In this document: positions 18,214 through 27,861 of the stretch, piece by piece | How the letters are laid out: each line of letters opens with the position of its first letter | How positions within the stretch are numbered: position 1 is the stretch's first letter | NCBI GenBank assembly: GCA_002049495.1 | Contig: LLYS01000007.1 | Coordinates: 44,637 to 108,636 of the forward strand | DNA: 64,000 bases | Origin: Epsilonproteobacteria bacterium tcs-49 | GTDB taxonomy: Bacteria; Campylobacterota; Campylobacteria; Campylobacterales; Sulfurovaceae | Direction: 5' to 3' | Program-made: the position numbers and the translations under genes | Notes under the pieces: generated by a model | The model's database searches: none | Told to the model about the DNA's origin: nothing | The model's input: the letters and a program-made list of their open reading frames with translations, nothing else

Positions 18214-19311
18214 TTAAACATTAAATCTAAAGTGCATGACGTCACCGTCTTGCACAACGTAATCTTTCCCCTCAAGGCGCATTTTACCGTTTTCTTTTGC
18301 CCCCTGCTCCCCGGCACATTCGATGTAATCATCGTAGCTGATCACCTCCGCACGGATAAATCCCTTTTCAAAATCGTTGTGGATCACCGCTGCCGCCTGG
18401 GGTGCTTTGGTGCCTTCGGTGATGGTCCACGCGCGTACCTCTTTGACCCCGGCGGTAAAGTAGCTGATCAAGCCCAGCTTGGCAAAGCCCATGCGGATAA
18501 TCTGCTCCAGGCCCGACTCTTCGATACCCAGTTCGCTTAAAAACTCCGCTTTCTCCTCCTCGTCAAAACTCACCATCTCCTCTTCGATCTTGGCGCACAG
18601 TTTGATCACGTCGCTGTTTGTCTGTGCGGCGTACTCGCGAACCGTTTTGACATACTCGTTGTCGCTGTCCAAACTGTCCTCATCCACGTTTGCGCCGTAC
18701 ATCACCTCTTTGTTGGTCAAAAAGCGCAGATCGCGGTCAAGCTGTTTGAAGTGTTCGCTATCGCTTTCAAAGGTTTTGACCGGTTTGGAATCCTCCATAT
18801 GGGCCAAAAGTTCCTGGGCGACTTCCAGCATCGCTTTGGCGTTTTTGTCCGCTTTGGCCTGCTTTTGCAGTCGTGTTATCTTGTTCTCAAGCGTCTGGAT
18901 ATCGGCCAGCAGCAGCTCCGTTTCGATGATTTCGATATCGCGGATAGGATCGACGCCCCCCTCGACGTGGGTAACGTTTTCATCTTCAAAGCAGCGCACC
19001 ATATGCAAAATCACTTCGGTCTCTTTGATGTTTGAAAGGAATTTGTTGCCAAGCCCTTCGCCCGCACTTGCGCCCTTTACCAACCCCGCGATATCCACGA
19101 AATCCACCGTCGCGTGCTGCATCTTTTGCGGATTGACGATCTTGGCGAGTTCATCCAGACGCGGATCGGGAACGGGTACCACCGCCTTGTTGGGTTCGAT
19201 GGTACAAAAGGGAAAGTTTTGCGCTTCGGCGTTTTGCGCTTTTGTCAGCGCGTTGAAAGTGGTTGATTTTCCTACGTTGGGCAAGCCTACGATTCCGATA
19301 CTAAGTCCCAT
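18214..19311 (-). CDS. ychF: Ribosome-associated ATPase YchF (Obg family)
   Basis: 365 residues. The N-terminal G domain has Walker [16 protein letters not shown]. The G4 motif is NVDE, not NKxD, which marks YchF as an ATP-binding member. A TGS-type C-terminal domain follows, ending FRFNV. YchF binds ribosomes and affects the oxidative-stress response. It is the last gene in the conserved apt-dedA-pepA-ychF order, five bases after pepA. Confidence 0.97.
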   Translation of the reverse strand: MGLSIGIVGLPNVGKSTTFNALTKAQNAEAQNFPFCTIEPNKAVVPVPDPRLDELAKIVNPQKMQHATVDFVDIAGLVKGASAGEGLGNKFLSNIKETEVILHMVRCFEDENVTHVEGGVDPIRDIEIIETELLLADIQTLENKITRLQKQAKADKNAKAMLEVAQELLAHMEDSKPVKTFESDSEHFKQLDRDLRFLTNKEVMYGANVDEDSLDSDNEYVKTVREYAAQTNSDVIKLCAKIEEEMVSFDEEEKAEFLSELGIEESGLEQIIRMGFAKLGLISYFTAGVKEVRAWTITEGTKAPQAAAVIHNDFEKGFIRAEVISYDDYIECAGEQGAKENGKMRLEGKDYVVQDGDVMHFRFNV

Positions 19312-19316
19312 ATATT

Positions 19317-20690
19317 TTAATCCTTCTTTTTACAAATTTGTCTGAGGTATTCTACGCCGAGACGTACGCCGGCCCCGCTGGCACCAAAGGGGTTGTACCC
19401 CCATTCACGCTCCACGAACGCCGGGCCGGCGATATCGATATGGACCCACTTGTCTTTGTTTTTCTCTTCGATAAACTCATCGAGAAAATGCGCCGCCGTG
19501 ATCGCCCCGCCGTAACGGCTGGAAGCGATATGGCATACATCCGCCACTTCGCTTTTAATCAACTTTTTCAAAAAACGGTTAAAGGGCAGATACGCGACCT
19601 GTTCACCGCTTTTTTGAGAGGCTTTATTCATCTTCTTTATCATCTTTTTCGAATGCGCCATCAAGCCGGTGGTGTATTCGCCCACACCGACCGCGCAAGC
19701 CCCGGTAAGGGTCGCCATATCCAGAATCGAATCCAGGTTTTCTATCTTTTCCTGGGCGTAGCACAGGCAATCGGCCAGCACCAACCGCCCCTCGGCGTCG
19801 GTATTTTTCACTTCGATGGTTTTACCGTTTTTGGCGCGCAACACATCGTCGGGTTTATACGCGTTACCGCCGATCATGTTTTCCACCGCGCCCACGACTA
19901 CGTGCAGCTCCACGGGCAGTTTGAGTTCGCTGACGGCTTTGATGATCCCCATCGCCGCGCAACCGCCGCTTTTGTCGCTTTTCATCGTCGTCATGAAATC
20001 ACCGGGTTTGAGGCTGAGCCCCCCGCTGTCGTAGGTAAGGCCTTTGCCGATGATCGCCACGGTCTGCTTGGCGTTTTCGGGCGTGTAGCTGAGGTGGATC
20101 AGCTTGGACTCATGGGCACTCGCGCGACCTACGGCGAGCATGGAGCCCATCTTTTCCTCCTCCATCTGCTCGGTATCGAGTACTACGCAGCCCAGATTGT
20201 TGCTGTTTGCCAACTCCGTCGCCAGTGAAGCTATCACCGCGGGCGTCGCATCATCGGGCGTGGTATTGATGATATCTCTGGTATAGTTTGTCGCGACGCT
20301 AACGATCTGTGCCTGTGCGACCGCGTCGGCGTCTGCCCCGGTGAGATAGACCGTCTCTACGGGCGTAGATTTTTCATTTTTGTATTTTTCAAAGCTGTAT
20401 GCCCCAAGCATCAACCCTTCCACAACCGCTTTGCTGTACTTTTTTTCACTCAAATCGATCGCTACGGAGGTGATTTTTTTCCCGCGAAGCGCTTTGATCG
20501 CCGCGGCGGCAGCGAGCTTGACACTCTCCTCGTCATCATCTTCCAAACCTGTATAAAGCAAACCCTTTTCGGGAAGCAGGCAGGTTTGTTCCAATTTGGC
20601 CTCAAAGCCGAACTTTTCTAAAAACTCGTCGCTTTTGTTTTGAAAAATGATATGAATATCAGCTTCGTTACTCTCTAAAATAAATTCCAT
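19317..20690 (-). CDS. pepA: Leucyl aminopeptidase (M17 family)
   Basis: Cytosolic di-metal aminopeptidase of 457 residues that removes N-terminal residues from peptides. The C-terminal catalytic domain has the M17 metal and catalytic motifs: [14 protein letters not shown] with its lysine and aspartate, KSDKSGG, and the signature NTDAEGRL. The N-terminal 150 residues form the usual variable domain. AAAGGAG precedes the ATG. It sits between dedA and ychF with gaps of 2-5 bases. Confidence 0.96.
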   Translation of the reverse strand: MEFILESNEADIHIIFQNKSDEFLEKFGFEAKLEQTCLLPEKGLLYTGLEDDDEESVKLAAAAAIKALRGKKITSVAIDLSEKKYSKAVVEGLMLGAYSFEKYKNEKSTPVETVYLTGADADAVAQAQIVSVATNYTRDIINTTPDDATPAVIASLATELANSNNLGCVVLDTEQMEEEKMGSMLAVGRASAHESKLIHLSYTPENAKQTVAIIGKGLTYDSGGLSLKPGDFMTTMKSDKSGGCAAMGIIKAVSELKLPVELHVVVGAVENMIGGNAYKPDDVLRAKNGKTIEVKNTDAEGRLVLADCLCYAQEKIENLDSILDMATLTGACAVGVGEYTTGLMAHSKKMIKKMNKASQKSGEQVAYLPFNRFLKKLIKSEVADVCHIASSRYGGAITAAHFLDEFIEEKNKDKWVHIDIAGPAFVEREWGYNPFGASGAGVRLGVEYLRQICKKKD

Positions 20691-20692
20691 TG

Positions 20693-21391
20693 TTACTCCT
20701 TTATCTCGTTTCGTACTACCTTTTCACCGACCCTTTTGGTCGCGGTATGGAAATAGTATAAAATACCGCCGCCAAAGATCAGGGCAAAGGGCAGTGCCAG
20801 GTACCAGTGCGCTTTCGCCCACTCCAGCACCGTTAAAATCTCCTTGCCGAAATACCAGGCGGGGATAATCGTAAGCGCCGCCCAGCACCAGGCGCTGATA
20901 AGGTTGATAAACGCAAACATCTTCGCGCTGTAACGCGTCAACCCGATGGAGATGGGGATGATGGTACGCATCCCGTACATATAGCGCTGTACGAAGATAA
21001 TGGGCCAGCCGTATTTTTTTAAAAGCAGGTGCGCCAGGGCGAACTTGCGCCGCTGCCCTTTGAGGTTGCGGTGGATATACTCCTTGTTGTAGCGGCCGAT
21101 ATAAAAATAGATTTGATCTCCTACAAACCCCCCGAGACCGGCGATAAAGATCGCCATAGGAACCCACATATCGCCGGTGTGGCACAATAGTCCGCCCATG
21201 ATAAGCCCCATTTCGCCCTCGAGGATACTCCACGCAAATAAAATAACATAGCCATACTCTTTAAGCAGATAGACAAACTTCTCTTCAAATCCCTCCACCG
21301 GCGCCAAATACAGATTGTACGCGATAAAGGAGAAGAAGATGACAACCGCTACTGTTCCGATCTTTCCCGAATGATTTTTTAACCTTTGCAC
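20693..21391 (-). CDS. DedA-family membrane protein
   Basis: 232 residues with several hydrophobic helices. DedA hallmarks are present: an acidic residue in ILEGEMGLIMGG, GGFVGDQIYFYIGR, and RYMYGMRTIIPISIG. DedA proteins are proton-dependent lipid or undecaprenyl-phosphate flippases needed for envelope integrity. The start is GTG at 21391 behind TAGGGG. It lies between trpB and pepA in the operon. Confidence 0.92.
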   Translation of the reverse strand: MQRLKNHSGKIGTVAVVIFFSFIAYNLYLAPVEGFEEKFVYLLKEYGYVILFAWSILEGEMGLIMGGLLCHTGDMWVPMAIFIAGLGGFVGDQIYFYIGRYNKEYIHRNLKGQRRKFALAHLLLKKYGWPIIFVQRYMYGMRTIIPISIGLTRYSAKMFAFINLISAWCWAALTIIPAWYFGKEILTVLEWAKAHWYLALPFALIFGGGILYYFHTATKRVGEKVVRNEIKE

Positions 21392-21403
21392 TACGTCCCC
21401 TAC

Positions 21404-22606
21404 CTAATTAAAATCCAGCAACTCTTTTGCCTGTATCATATCCTTATCCCCGCGCCCGGAGATGTTGACAATCACCGTTTTTCCCCTGATATCTTCGATC
21501 TTTTTCAGATACGCCAAAGCGTGCGACGTTTCAAACGCCGGAATGATCCCCTCTTTCTGGCTTACCCACACAAACGCTTTCATCGCTTCCTCGTCGGTGA
21601 TGTTGTCGTATTTGACGACGTTTTCATCTCTTAAAAAGGCGTGTTCGGGCCCGATCCCGGGATAATCCAGTCCCGCGGAGATGGAGTGCGCTTCCAAAAC
21701 CTGCCCGTCCTCATCCTGCAGCAGGTAACTCATCTGCCCGTGCAGCACTCCGGGGCGCCCTTTTTCCAGACTCGCTCCGTGCTTTTGGGTACTAACTCCC
21801 AGACCGCCGGCTTCGACGCCCACGCACTGTACCTTCTCATCTTCCAAAAAGTGGGAAAACATCCCGATGGCGTTGCTGCCCCCGCCGATACAGGCCAGTA
21901 CGTAATCGGGCAGTTCGCCCTCCTTTTGCAAAATCTGCTCTCTGGCTTCATAGCCGATGATCGCTTGAAAATCGCGCACCATCTGCGGATAGGGATGCGG
22001 TCCGGCGACGGTACCGATAACGTAAAAGGTATCGCGCGCGTTGGTTACCCAGTAGCGGATCGCGTCGTTCATGGCGTCTTTGAGCGTTTTACTGCCGCTT
22101 TCAACGGCAACGACTTTCGCACCCAAGAGCTTCATACGAAAAACGTTGAGCTCCTGCCTGGCCACGTCTTTGGCACCCATGAAGATCGTACACTCCAGCC
22201 CCAAAAGCGCAGCCACGGTAGCCGTAGCAACGCCGTGCTGTCCCGCCCCCGTTTCGGCGATAATTTTGTGTTTTCCCAACTTCTTGGCAAGCAGTCCCTG
22301 GGCGATGACGTTGTTGACCTTATGCGCCCCCGTGTGGTTGAGATCTTCACGCTTGAAATAGATCTTTGCCCCCAGCTCTTCACTGATATTTTTCGCAAAG
22401 TACAGCGGGCTCGGGCGTCCGACGTAATCTTTGTAGTAGTAATCAACCTCTTTCCAAAACTCTTCATCAAAGCGGTACTCCCGGTAGCGCTTGTCCAACT
22501 CTTCCAAAATTGGCATCAGCGTCTCGGGAACGTATCTGCCGCCAAAGATCCCGAAATGCCCCAGTTCGTCGGGATCATACTTGCTTTTTTGGGGGATATA
22601 ACACAT
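21404..22606 (-). CDS. trpB: Tryptophan synthase beta subunit, canonical form
   Basis: 400 residues. PLP lysine Lys96 ([11 protein letters not shown]), catalytic Glu118 (ETGAGQHG), IGGGSNA phosphate loop and ISGRGDKD near the end. The segment that contacts TrpA in complexes ([14 protein letters not shown]) is typical, so this copy is the better partner for an alpha subunit, although trpA is not in the window. The gene is inserted between apt and dedA, whereas in some relatives apt and dedA are adjacent. Confidence 0.95.
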   Translation of the reverse strand: MCYIPQKSKYDPDELGHFGIFGGRYVPETLMPILEELDKRYREYRFDEEFWKEVDYYYKDYVGRPSPLYFAKNISEELGAKIYFKREDLNHTGAHKVNNVIAQGLLAKKLGKHKIIAETGAGQHGVATATVAALLGLECTIFMGAKDVARQELNVFRMKLLGAKVVAVESGSKTLKDAMNDAIRYWVTNARDTFYVIGTVAGPHPYPQMVRDFQAIIGYEAREQILQKEGELPDYVLACIGGGSNAIGMFSHFLEDEKVQCVGVEAGGLGVSTQKHGASLEKGRPGVLHGQMSYLLQDEDGQVLEAHSISAGLDYPGIGPEHAFLRDENVVKYDNITDEEAMKAFVWVSQKEGIIPAFETSHALAYLKKIEDIRGKTVIVNISGRGDKDMIQAKELLDFN

Positions 22607-22609
22607 ATA

Positions 22610-23140
22610 CTATACCTTTAATACGCTGTAAACGGGAGCTTCAAGCTTGTCGGTTCCCCCCAGCGCTTCGAGATTGATAATAAAACAGCACTCCACGCAA
22701 AGCGCTTCGGTTTTGTTGATCAGATCCACCGCGGCTTTTGCCGTACCTCCCGTGGCGATCAGATCGTCGATGAGCAGCACCTGCGCATTTTTCTTTCTGC
22801 GAAAAGCATCCAGGTGGATCTCCACCTCGTCATATCCGTACTCCAGGGAGTATTTCTGGCTTATGGTCGTCGAGGGCAGTTTCCCCTTTTTACGTACCGG
22901 AACGAAGCCGACCCCCAGCATATTGGCCAATGCCGCGCCGAAGATAAACCCTCTGGCGTCGATCCCGGCTATAAAATCAAGCTCATACCCTTTGTAGCGA
23001 TCATACAGATGCTCCATCAACGCCTTGTACGCCTGGGCGTCATTGAGCAGCGTCGTAATATCTTTAAAGACGATTCCGGGTTTCGGAAAATCCTCTATAT
23101 CCCGAATACTTTTTTTGATCGTTTCAAGTCGTTGGTCCAT
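22610..23140 (-). CDS. apt: Adenine phosphoribosyltransferase
   Basis: 176 residues; salvages adenine to AMP using PRPP. The PRPP-binding motif is [16 protein letters not shown], and the N-terminal [12 protein letters not shown] motif is typical of Apt. It is preceded by AGGGGAG. It follows the coiled-coil gene and sits three bases from trpB. Confidence 0.97.
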   Translation of the reverse strand: MDQRLETIKKSIRDIEDFPKPGIVFKDITTLLNDAQAYKALMEHLYDRYKGYELDFIAGIDARGFIFGAALANMLGVGFVPVRKKGKLPSTTISQKYSLEYGYDEVEIHLDAFRRKKNAQVLLIDDLIATGGTAKAAVDLINKTEALCVECCFIINLEALGGTDKLEAPVYSVLKV

Positions 23141-23168
23141 ATACTCCCCTTTATTTATAGATAGTCGG

Positions 23169-23501
23169 TTACAGCAGCGCTTCGATTCTGCCCTCTAAGT
23201 CTTTGATCTTTTTGCGAAGCTTTTCGTTCTCCACCCGGTACTGGCTGTTTCGCTGCTTGAGTACTTTGGTTTCGCCTTTAAGCTTATTTATCTGTTCGTT
23301 TAAGATATCGATATTGCCGATAGAGCGGTGCAGTTGAATTTGGTATTTTCGTATAAGAACCTCCGCTTCCTCAAGCGTCATCTTCATGATGTCGTTATTT
23401 TTCATCTCCCGGTGGTTGAGGTTTTTAAAATAAAACATCTTCACAAAAAGGTATAGCGAGATCAAAACCAAAAGGGTTAAAAGTATCCAATCAAAAAACA
23501 T
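23169..23501 (-). CDS. Membrane-anchored coiled-coil protein of unknown function, 110 aa
   Basis: An N-terminal hydrophobic helix (about residues 4-24) is followed by about 80 residues rich in Leu, Lys, Glu and Gln with heptad spacing, a likely coiled coil projecting from the membrane. No motif identifies a family. It sits between rpiB and apt on the same strand, with GGAGC before the ATG. Confidence 0.7.
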   Translation of the reverse strand: MFFDWILLTLLVLISLYLFVKMFYFKNLNHREMKNNDIMKMTLEEAEVLIRKYQIQLHRSIGNIDILNEQINKLKGETKVLKQRNSQYRVENEKLRKKIKDLEGRIEALL

Positions 23502-23538
23502 GCTCCATCCTCTAATCTATATCCCGTACGGGATTTAC

Positions 23539-23982
23539 TTACGAATCCACGCGCATACAGCCGATCTTTTGCACGCGTCCCAGGTGTCTGCCGCCTTGAA
23601 ATTCGGCGCTGCAAAAGGCATCGATCATCGACTCGATCACCCCCTGCCCCACGACACGCTCTCCAAAACATAAAACATTGGCGTCGTTGTGCTCACGGCA
23701 CATCTGTGCGGTATACGCGTCGTGGCACAGGGCTGCGCGGATTCCGTCGACCTTGTTCGCAGCAATACTTATTCCAATTCCGGTCCCGCAGATAAGGATA
23801 CCGAAACTTCCCTCATCCTTGACGATCGTATTGGCAAGTTTCTTTGCAAAGTCGGGGTAATCCACCCGCTGGGGACTGTCGGGTCCCAGATCGGTCACCT
23901 CGTGTCCCTTGGCTTTGAGGTATTCGATCACATCCTCTTTTACGGCGTATCCCGCATGGTCGGTTGCTATATAAAATTTCAT
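23539..23982 (-). CDS. rpiB: Ribose-5-phosphate isomerase B
   Basis: 147 residues; interconverts ribose-5-phosphate and ribulose-5-phosphate in the pentose phosphate pathway. The N-terminal IATDHAGYAVKE motif and ILICGTGIGISIAANK with the catalytic cysteine are diagnostic of the RpiB/LacAB family. AAAGGA precedes the ATG. The 89-base gap upstream holds an inverted repeat, TTCCAC (24017-24022) and GTGGAA (24034-24039), which could be a hairpin or operator. Confidence 0.95.
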   Translation of the reverse strand: MKFYIATDHAGYAVKEDVIEYLKAKGHEVTDLGPDSPQRVDYPDFAKKLANTIVKDEGSFGILICGTGIGISIAANKVDGIRAALCHDAYTAQMCREHNDANVLCFGERVVGQGVIESMIDAFCSAEFQGGRHLGRVQKIGCMRVDS

Positions 23983-24071
23983 ATCTATCCTTTATCAGTT
24001 GCTATCTTTTCTCCTCTTCCACAAACCGTGTCCGTGGAAAACTTTTCACTCAAGTTTCCGCTTTGTATCGG

Positions 24072-24719
24072 CTACCCCAGAAGCGCCTGGATCATCTTGA
24101 TCGCGGGGGCGAAAAAGATTTGATTCAGCGGCGTAGCGATGATGATAATAAGCACCACCATCCCGTAGGGTTCGATACGCTGCAGCAGGTTAACCGCCCC
24201 GCGCAGGTTAAAGTGCATCGCCATATAGCGGATAGCGTTTGCCCCGTCCAGCGGCGGGATGGGCCAGAGGTTAAACACCCCCAAAACCACGTTGATGATC
24301 ACCAGCTGCGCCAGCAGGAAAAACGCCGAGGCTTCAAGCCAGCCGCTTGGCTGCGCAAAGCCCCCCAGCAGTACCGAAGCCAGAATCGCCAGCGAAAAGT
24401 TAAACGCCACCCCCGCCAGCGAAACGCTCACCGCGGCGAAGTAGCCGCCGTTTCGTACCACCGTAACCGTATTGACCGGTACGGGTTTGGCCCAGCCAAA
24501 AAGAAAGGGGGCGTCCATCACAAACAGTACCAGCGGCACGGCAACGGTACCGATGGGATCGATATGCTTGATGGGGTTGATACTGAGCCTGCCTTCCGAG
24601 CGTGCCGTATCGTCCCCGTAGCGGTACGCCACGTAGCCGTGCATGATTTCGTGCCCCACCACCGCGATCACAAGTGCTATGATCGTAGCGGCGATGCGGA
24701 TAATCTCTACTTCGCTCAC
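24072..24719 (-). CDS. Site-2 protease family zinc metalloprotease
   Basis: 215-residue polytopic membrane protein. The zinc motif HEIMH (His23, Glu24, His27) lies in the first helix region and the third ligand in NLWPIPPLDGANAI. There is no PDZ domain, unlike RseP elsewhere in the window, so it belongs to the short M50 group found in many bacteria, with unknown substrates. The start is GTG at 24719 with a weak ribosome-binding site, six bases after lepB. Confidence 0.9.
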   Translation of the reverse strand: MSEVEIIRIAATIIALVIAVVGHEIMHGYVAYRYGDDTARSEGRLSINPIKHIDPIGTVAVPLVLFVMDAPFLFGWAKPVPVNTVTVVRNGGYFAAVSVSLAGVAFNFSLAILASVLLGGFAQPSGWLEASAFFLLAQLVIINVVLGVFNLWPIPPLDGANAIRYMAMHFNLRGAVNLLQRIEPYGMVVLIIIIATPLNQIFFAPAIKMIQALLG

Positions 24720-24725
24720 GCTGCG

Positions 24726-25571
24726 TTACTGCCCCGCATAGGGTTTGTTTTGCAGCGCATCCACCGATTCACCGATACGGTCCCAGCGGATACGGTACTC
24801 GTCATCCCAACTAAAGTAGACAAACCATGGTTTGCCGACGATATGCTTGTACTCCACACTTCCCCAGAAACGGCTGTCGTTGGAGTTGTCGCGGTTATCA
24901 CCCATCATATAAAAGCGTCCCTCTTCCACCTTCTTGTAAAAGGCGTTAAAAGGCATCCCCGTTTTCCCAAACTTTTCAAAGTACATGGGCTGCATATCCA
25001 CCTTGTCCTGCAGATACGCCTGCGCCATCAGCAAATAGGAGGGATAGTTGCCCGGCTTTGGCGTATAGTGGATGTTGGGATACTTTTGCATATAGGGGTT
25101 TTCCACCCACAATTTGCCGCCGATCGTTACGATCTTTTCCGCGGGATAGTTTTCCCTGACGTAGTTATCCCCCTCGTGCGGATGCAGGTAAAGCGCTTTT
25201 TCGCGGTAGATCACCTCATCGCCGCCGACGGCAACGCAGCGTTTGACGTAGTGCAGCATCGGATTGGGCGGAAAACGAAAGATCACGATATCGCCGCGCT
25301 TTGGTTTATCGCCAGTAAGGATATGCCCGTCCCCGTCAAAATCGGGAAGTACGGGAATTTCCACCCAGGGAAGGTGGGGCGTAGGGATACCGTAACTGTA
25401 CTTTTTGACAAAAAGATGATCTCCGATAAGCAGGGATTTTTTCATGGAACCGCTGGGGATCACGAACGCCTGGGCGACGAAAAAGATCACCAGCAAGACG
25501 ATGATAACCGTCCCGGTCCAACTGTTGGAGAATCTGTAGAGTTTATGCAACCGTTGTAGCGTTTTTTCCAT
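24726..25571 (-). CDS. lepB: Signal peptidase I
   Basis: Cleaves signal peptides from secreted proteins at the outer face of the inner membrane. One N-terminal membrane anchor (about 20-36) is followed by the catalytic Ser42 in VIPSGSMKKSLL, the general base Lys110 in HYVKRCVAVGGDEV, and the GDNRDNSNDSRFWG motif. The ATG at 25571 has AAAGAG at good spacing; a GTG one codon earlier is possible. It sits between folD and a membrane protease. Confidence 0.96.
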   Translation of the reverse strand: MEKTLQRLHKLYRFSNSWTGTVIIVLLVIFFVAQAFVIPSGSMKKSLLIGDHLFVKKYSYGIPTPHLPWVEIPVLPDFDGDGHILTGDKPKRGDIVIFRFPPNPMLHYVKRCVAVGGDEVIYREKALYLHPHEGDNYVRENYPAEKIVTIGGKLWVENPYMQKYPNIHYTPKPGNYPSYLLMAQAYLQDKVDMQPMYFEKFGKTGMPFNAFYKKVEEGRFYMMGDNRDNSNDSRFWGSVEYKHIVGKPWFVYFSWDDEYRIRWDRIGESVDALQNKPYAGQ

Positions 25572-25580
25572 CACGACTCT

Positions 25581-26420
25581 TTACCGCATCTTGGCCGCAT
25601 CGAGGGTGTTTTGCAGCAGCATCGCGATGGTCATGGGTCCTACGCCGCCGGGAACGGGCGTAACGTAGGAACACTTGGGCGAAACGGTATCAAAAGCCAC
25701 GTCACCGGTCAGTTTACCGTTTTCTAGGCGGTTGATACCGATATCGATTACGATCGCGCCCTCTTTGACCATGTCCTCGGTGATCAAGCCGGGTTTTCCC
25801 ACGCCGACGATCACGATATCCGCATTTTGGGTGTGGGCTTTTAAATCCTTGGTATAGATATGCGTCACCGTCACCGTCGCATCGGCATTGAGCAACAATG
25901 AAGCCATCGGTTTGCCCACGATGTTGCTCGCGCCAACGACGACCACGTCTTTGCCCCGCAGGTCGATATTGTATTTATCAAACATCTTCATCACCCCCAA
26001 AGGCGTACAGGGGACGAAACTGTCCAGATTATTCACCAGCCGTCCGCTGTTGTAGGGGTGGAAGCCGTCCACATCCTTTTTGGGATCGATCACTTCAAGG
26101 ATCTTTTCCGTTTCGATGTGACCCGGCAGGGGCAGCTGCACCAAGATCCCGTCGATATTGGGGTTTTGGTTCATCATCTTGATCGTTTCGATGATGCGCT
26201 CCTGGGAAACGGAATCGGGCATCTCGTGGACAATGGAGTAAAACCCCACCTCTTTACACGCTTTTGACTTCATCTTGACATAGGCGTGGCTTGCCGGATC
26301 GTCTCCCACAAGGACCACGGCCAAACCGGGGACGACCCCCTGCTCTTTTAACTTGTCAACTTCCGTTTTGACTTCACTGCGAATCTCTTTTGCTAAAGCT
26401 GAACCGTCGATTATTTGCAT
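25581..26420 (-). CDS. folD: Bifunctional methylenetetrahydrofolate dehydrogenase/cyclohydrolase
   Basis: 279 residues; interconverts 5,10-methylene-THF and 10-formyl-THF with NADP. The catalytic lysine motif (HAYVKMKSKACKEVGF), GILVQLPLP, the dinucleotide-binding VVVGASNIVGKP and the C-terminal TPVPGGVGPMTIAML are all present. It begins the minus-strand run that continues to ychF and diverges from the cytochrome c gene. Confidence 0.97.
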   Translation of the reverse strand: MQIIDGSALAKEIRSEVKTEVDKLKEQGVVPGLAVVLVGDDPASHAYVKMKSKACKEVGFYSIVHEMPDSVSQERIIETIKMMNQNPNIDGILVQLPLPGHIETEKILEVIDPKKDVDGFHPYNSGRLVNNLDSFVPCTPLGVMKMFDKYNIDLRGKDVVVVGASNIVGKPMASLLLNADATVTVTHIYTKDLKAHTQNADIVIVGVGKPGLITEDMVKEGAIVIDIGINRLENGKLTGDVAFDTVSPKCSYVTPVPGGVGPMTIAMLLQNTLDAAKMR

Positions 26421-26480
26421 TTATATCCCATTTAATTGTTTTTTGATATGATAACAAAAAATTGGTTAAGGAAGTGACTG

Positions 26481-26822
26481 TTGCGCTCATTTTTTCTTTT
26501 GGCACTTTTTATTCTCACTTCGGGCTTTGGCGATAGCTTTATCACCAAGTTCGAGTACGGCGAGTACCTCTACGACAATCCCCGCGGAATCGGCTGCAGC
26601 AAATGCCACGGGGAAAAAGCGGAGGGAATGCTCATTGCAACGTATAAAGAAAGTGCCGATTCCAACGTTACCAAGCAGCTGCGCGGGCCCGCGATCGTCA
26701 ATATCAATAAAAACCGTTTGCAAAAAACGCTCTTTTCAAAACACCCGGTGATGCCTACGTACAATTTGACAAAGGCCGAGATCGAAGCACTGCATATCTA
26801 TCTGAACAATCTGGAAAAATAG
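26481..26822 (+). CDS. Small periplasmic cytochrome c
   Basis: 113 residues with an N-terminal signal peptide (FFLLALFILTSGFG) and one haem-binding CSKCH motif at residues 39-43; Met91 in HPVMPTYNLT is the likely distal ligand. It is a monohaem class I-type electron carrier. The start is TTG at 26481, set by the signal peptide and an upstream AAGGAAG. The CitE-like gene follows after 18 bases, which suggests co-transcription without an obvious functional link. Confidence 0.85.
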   Translation: MRSFFLLALFILTSGFGDSFITKFEYGEYLYDNPRGIGCSKCHGEKAEGMLIATYKESADSNVTKQLRGPAIVNINKNRLQKTLFSKHPVMPTYNLTKAEIEALHIYLNNLEK

Positions 26823-26840
26823 CACCCTCAAGGAGAGTTT

Positions 26841-27767
26841 ATGATCTTTGAAGACACTTCCCGCATACAAGATGCTTTTGAGCGCAGGGATCTGCAAGCC
26901 CTGCGCCGACTGGTGGGCCCCGGCCGCAAAGAAAGTAGCTACAAGATCCACCCCAGATCAACCCTCATGGTTTCCGCCCACCGGATTAAGCATTTGAACA
27001 AGATGGATGAACTTTCCTGCGATATGGTGATGCTCAATCTCGAAGACGGGGTCAGCCCCGAGCTCAAACCCTTTGCGCTGGTTTTGGCCCAAATATTTTT
27101 GCAGCATACCCCCAAAGAGGTATATTGCGTCGTCCGCGTCAATCCCCTGGATCAGGGAGGAACCCGAGAGATCGAAGCGCTCAACGCCGTCGGCCCCGAC
27201 GCTATCCGCATCCCCAAAGTTACCGATGAACGTATGGTTGCCCGGGCACTGGATCTGGTGGATGAATCGATCGAAGTCCACCTCTCCATCGAAACCAAAG
27301 AGGCGTTTCACAACCTGGAGCGGCTGCGGCTCAGTCCGCGTATCAGTACGTATCACCTGGGCATTTTGGACCTGCTGGCCGATCTGCACCTGCCCCAGCA
27401 TCTGCTGCACCAAAGCAACCCCACGATCCAGTATATTATGAGCCGCTTTTTAGTCACCGCGAAGATGACGGGAGTCCACCCCGTGGGCTTTACCTTTCAG
27501 GATCACCGGGATTTAGAAACGTTTCGCGACTGGTGCGAATTTGAAAAGACGATGGGATATGAGACCAAAAGCTGTATTGCGCCCAAGCAGGTTACAATCG
27601 CCAACGCCGTTTTCAAGCGGGGGGAAAAAGCCCTTGCCAAGGCGCAAAAGATCAAGGAGCGTTTCGAGTGCAACGCCGCCAAGGGGATCACGGGCTTTGA
27701 CGATCCGGAACTGGGATTTATCGACGAACCCATCTACAAAGACGCGCTCAATCTGCTGCGGGAGTGA
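26841..27767 (+). CDS. HpcH/HpaI aldolase or citrate-lyase-beta (CitE)-like protein
   Basis: 308 residues with a TIM-barrel look. LNLEDGVSPELK, VRVNPLD and HLSIETKEAF resemble the Mg-CoA-ester-lyase signatures of CitE-like enzymes that cleave or form malyl-CoA type bonds. No citrate lyase alpha or gamma subunit genes are near, so it is a stand-alone member and the substrate is unknown. AAGGAG precedes the ATG. Confidence 0.75.
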   Translation: MIFEDTSRIQDAFERRDLQALRRLVGPGRKESSYKIHPRSTLMVSAHRIKHLNKMDELSCDMVMLNLEDGVSPELKPFALVLAQIFLQHTPKEVYCVVRVNPLDQGGTREIEALNAVGPDAIRIPKVTDERMVARALDLVDESIEVHLSIETKEAFHNLERLRLSPRISTYHLGILDLLADLHLPQHLLHQSNPTIQYIMSRFLVTAKMTGVHPVGFTFQDHRDLETFRDWCEFEKTMGYETKSCIAPKQVTIANAVFKRGEKALAKAQKIKERFECNAAKGITGFDDPELGFIDEPIYKDALNLLRE

Positions 27768-27861
27768 TTTTGCTATAATTATGAAACTTTCCAGCCAAGC
27801 TTCGCAACTATGGAGTTTTGCGGGAATTTAACCTGAATCTATACTAGCATCAAGGAACACC

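Noticed and set aside
23964..25559. 531-codon plus-strand open frame across the lepB and membrane-protease region
   Set aside because: It lies antisense to two clear genes with full active-site motifs, its translation is low-complexity and rich in His, Gln and Arg, and it has no ribosome-binding site.
27781..27831. 16-codon frame upstream of rseP as a leader peptide
   Set aside because: Its ATG lies one base after a TATAAT, so it would fall before the expected transcription start, and it has no ribosome-binding site.
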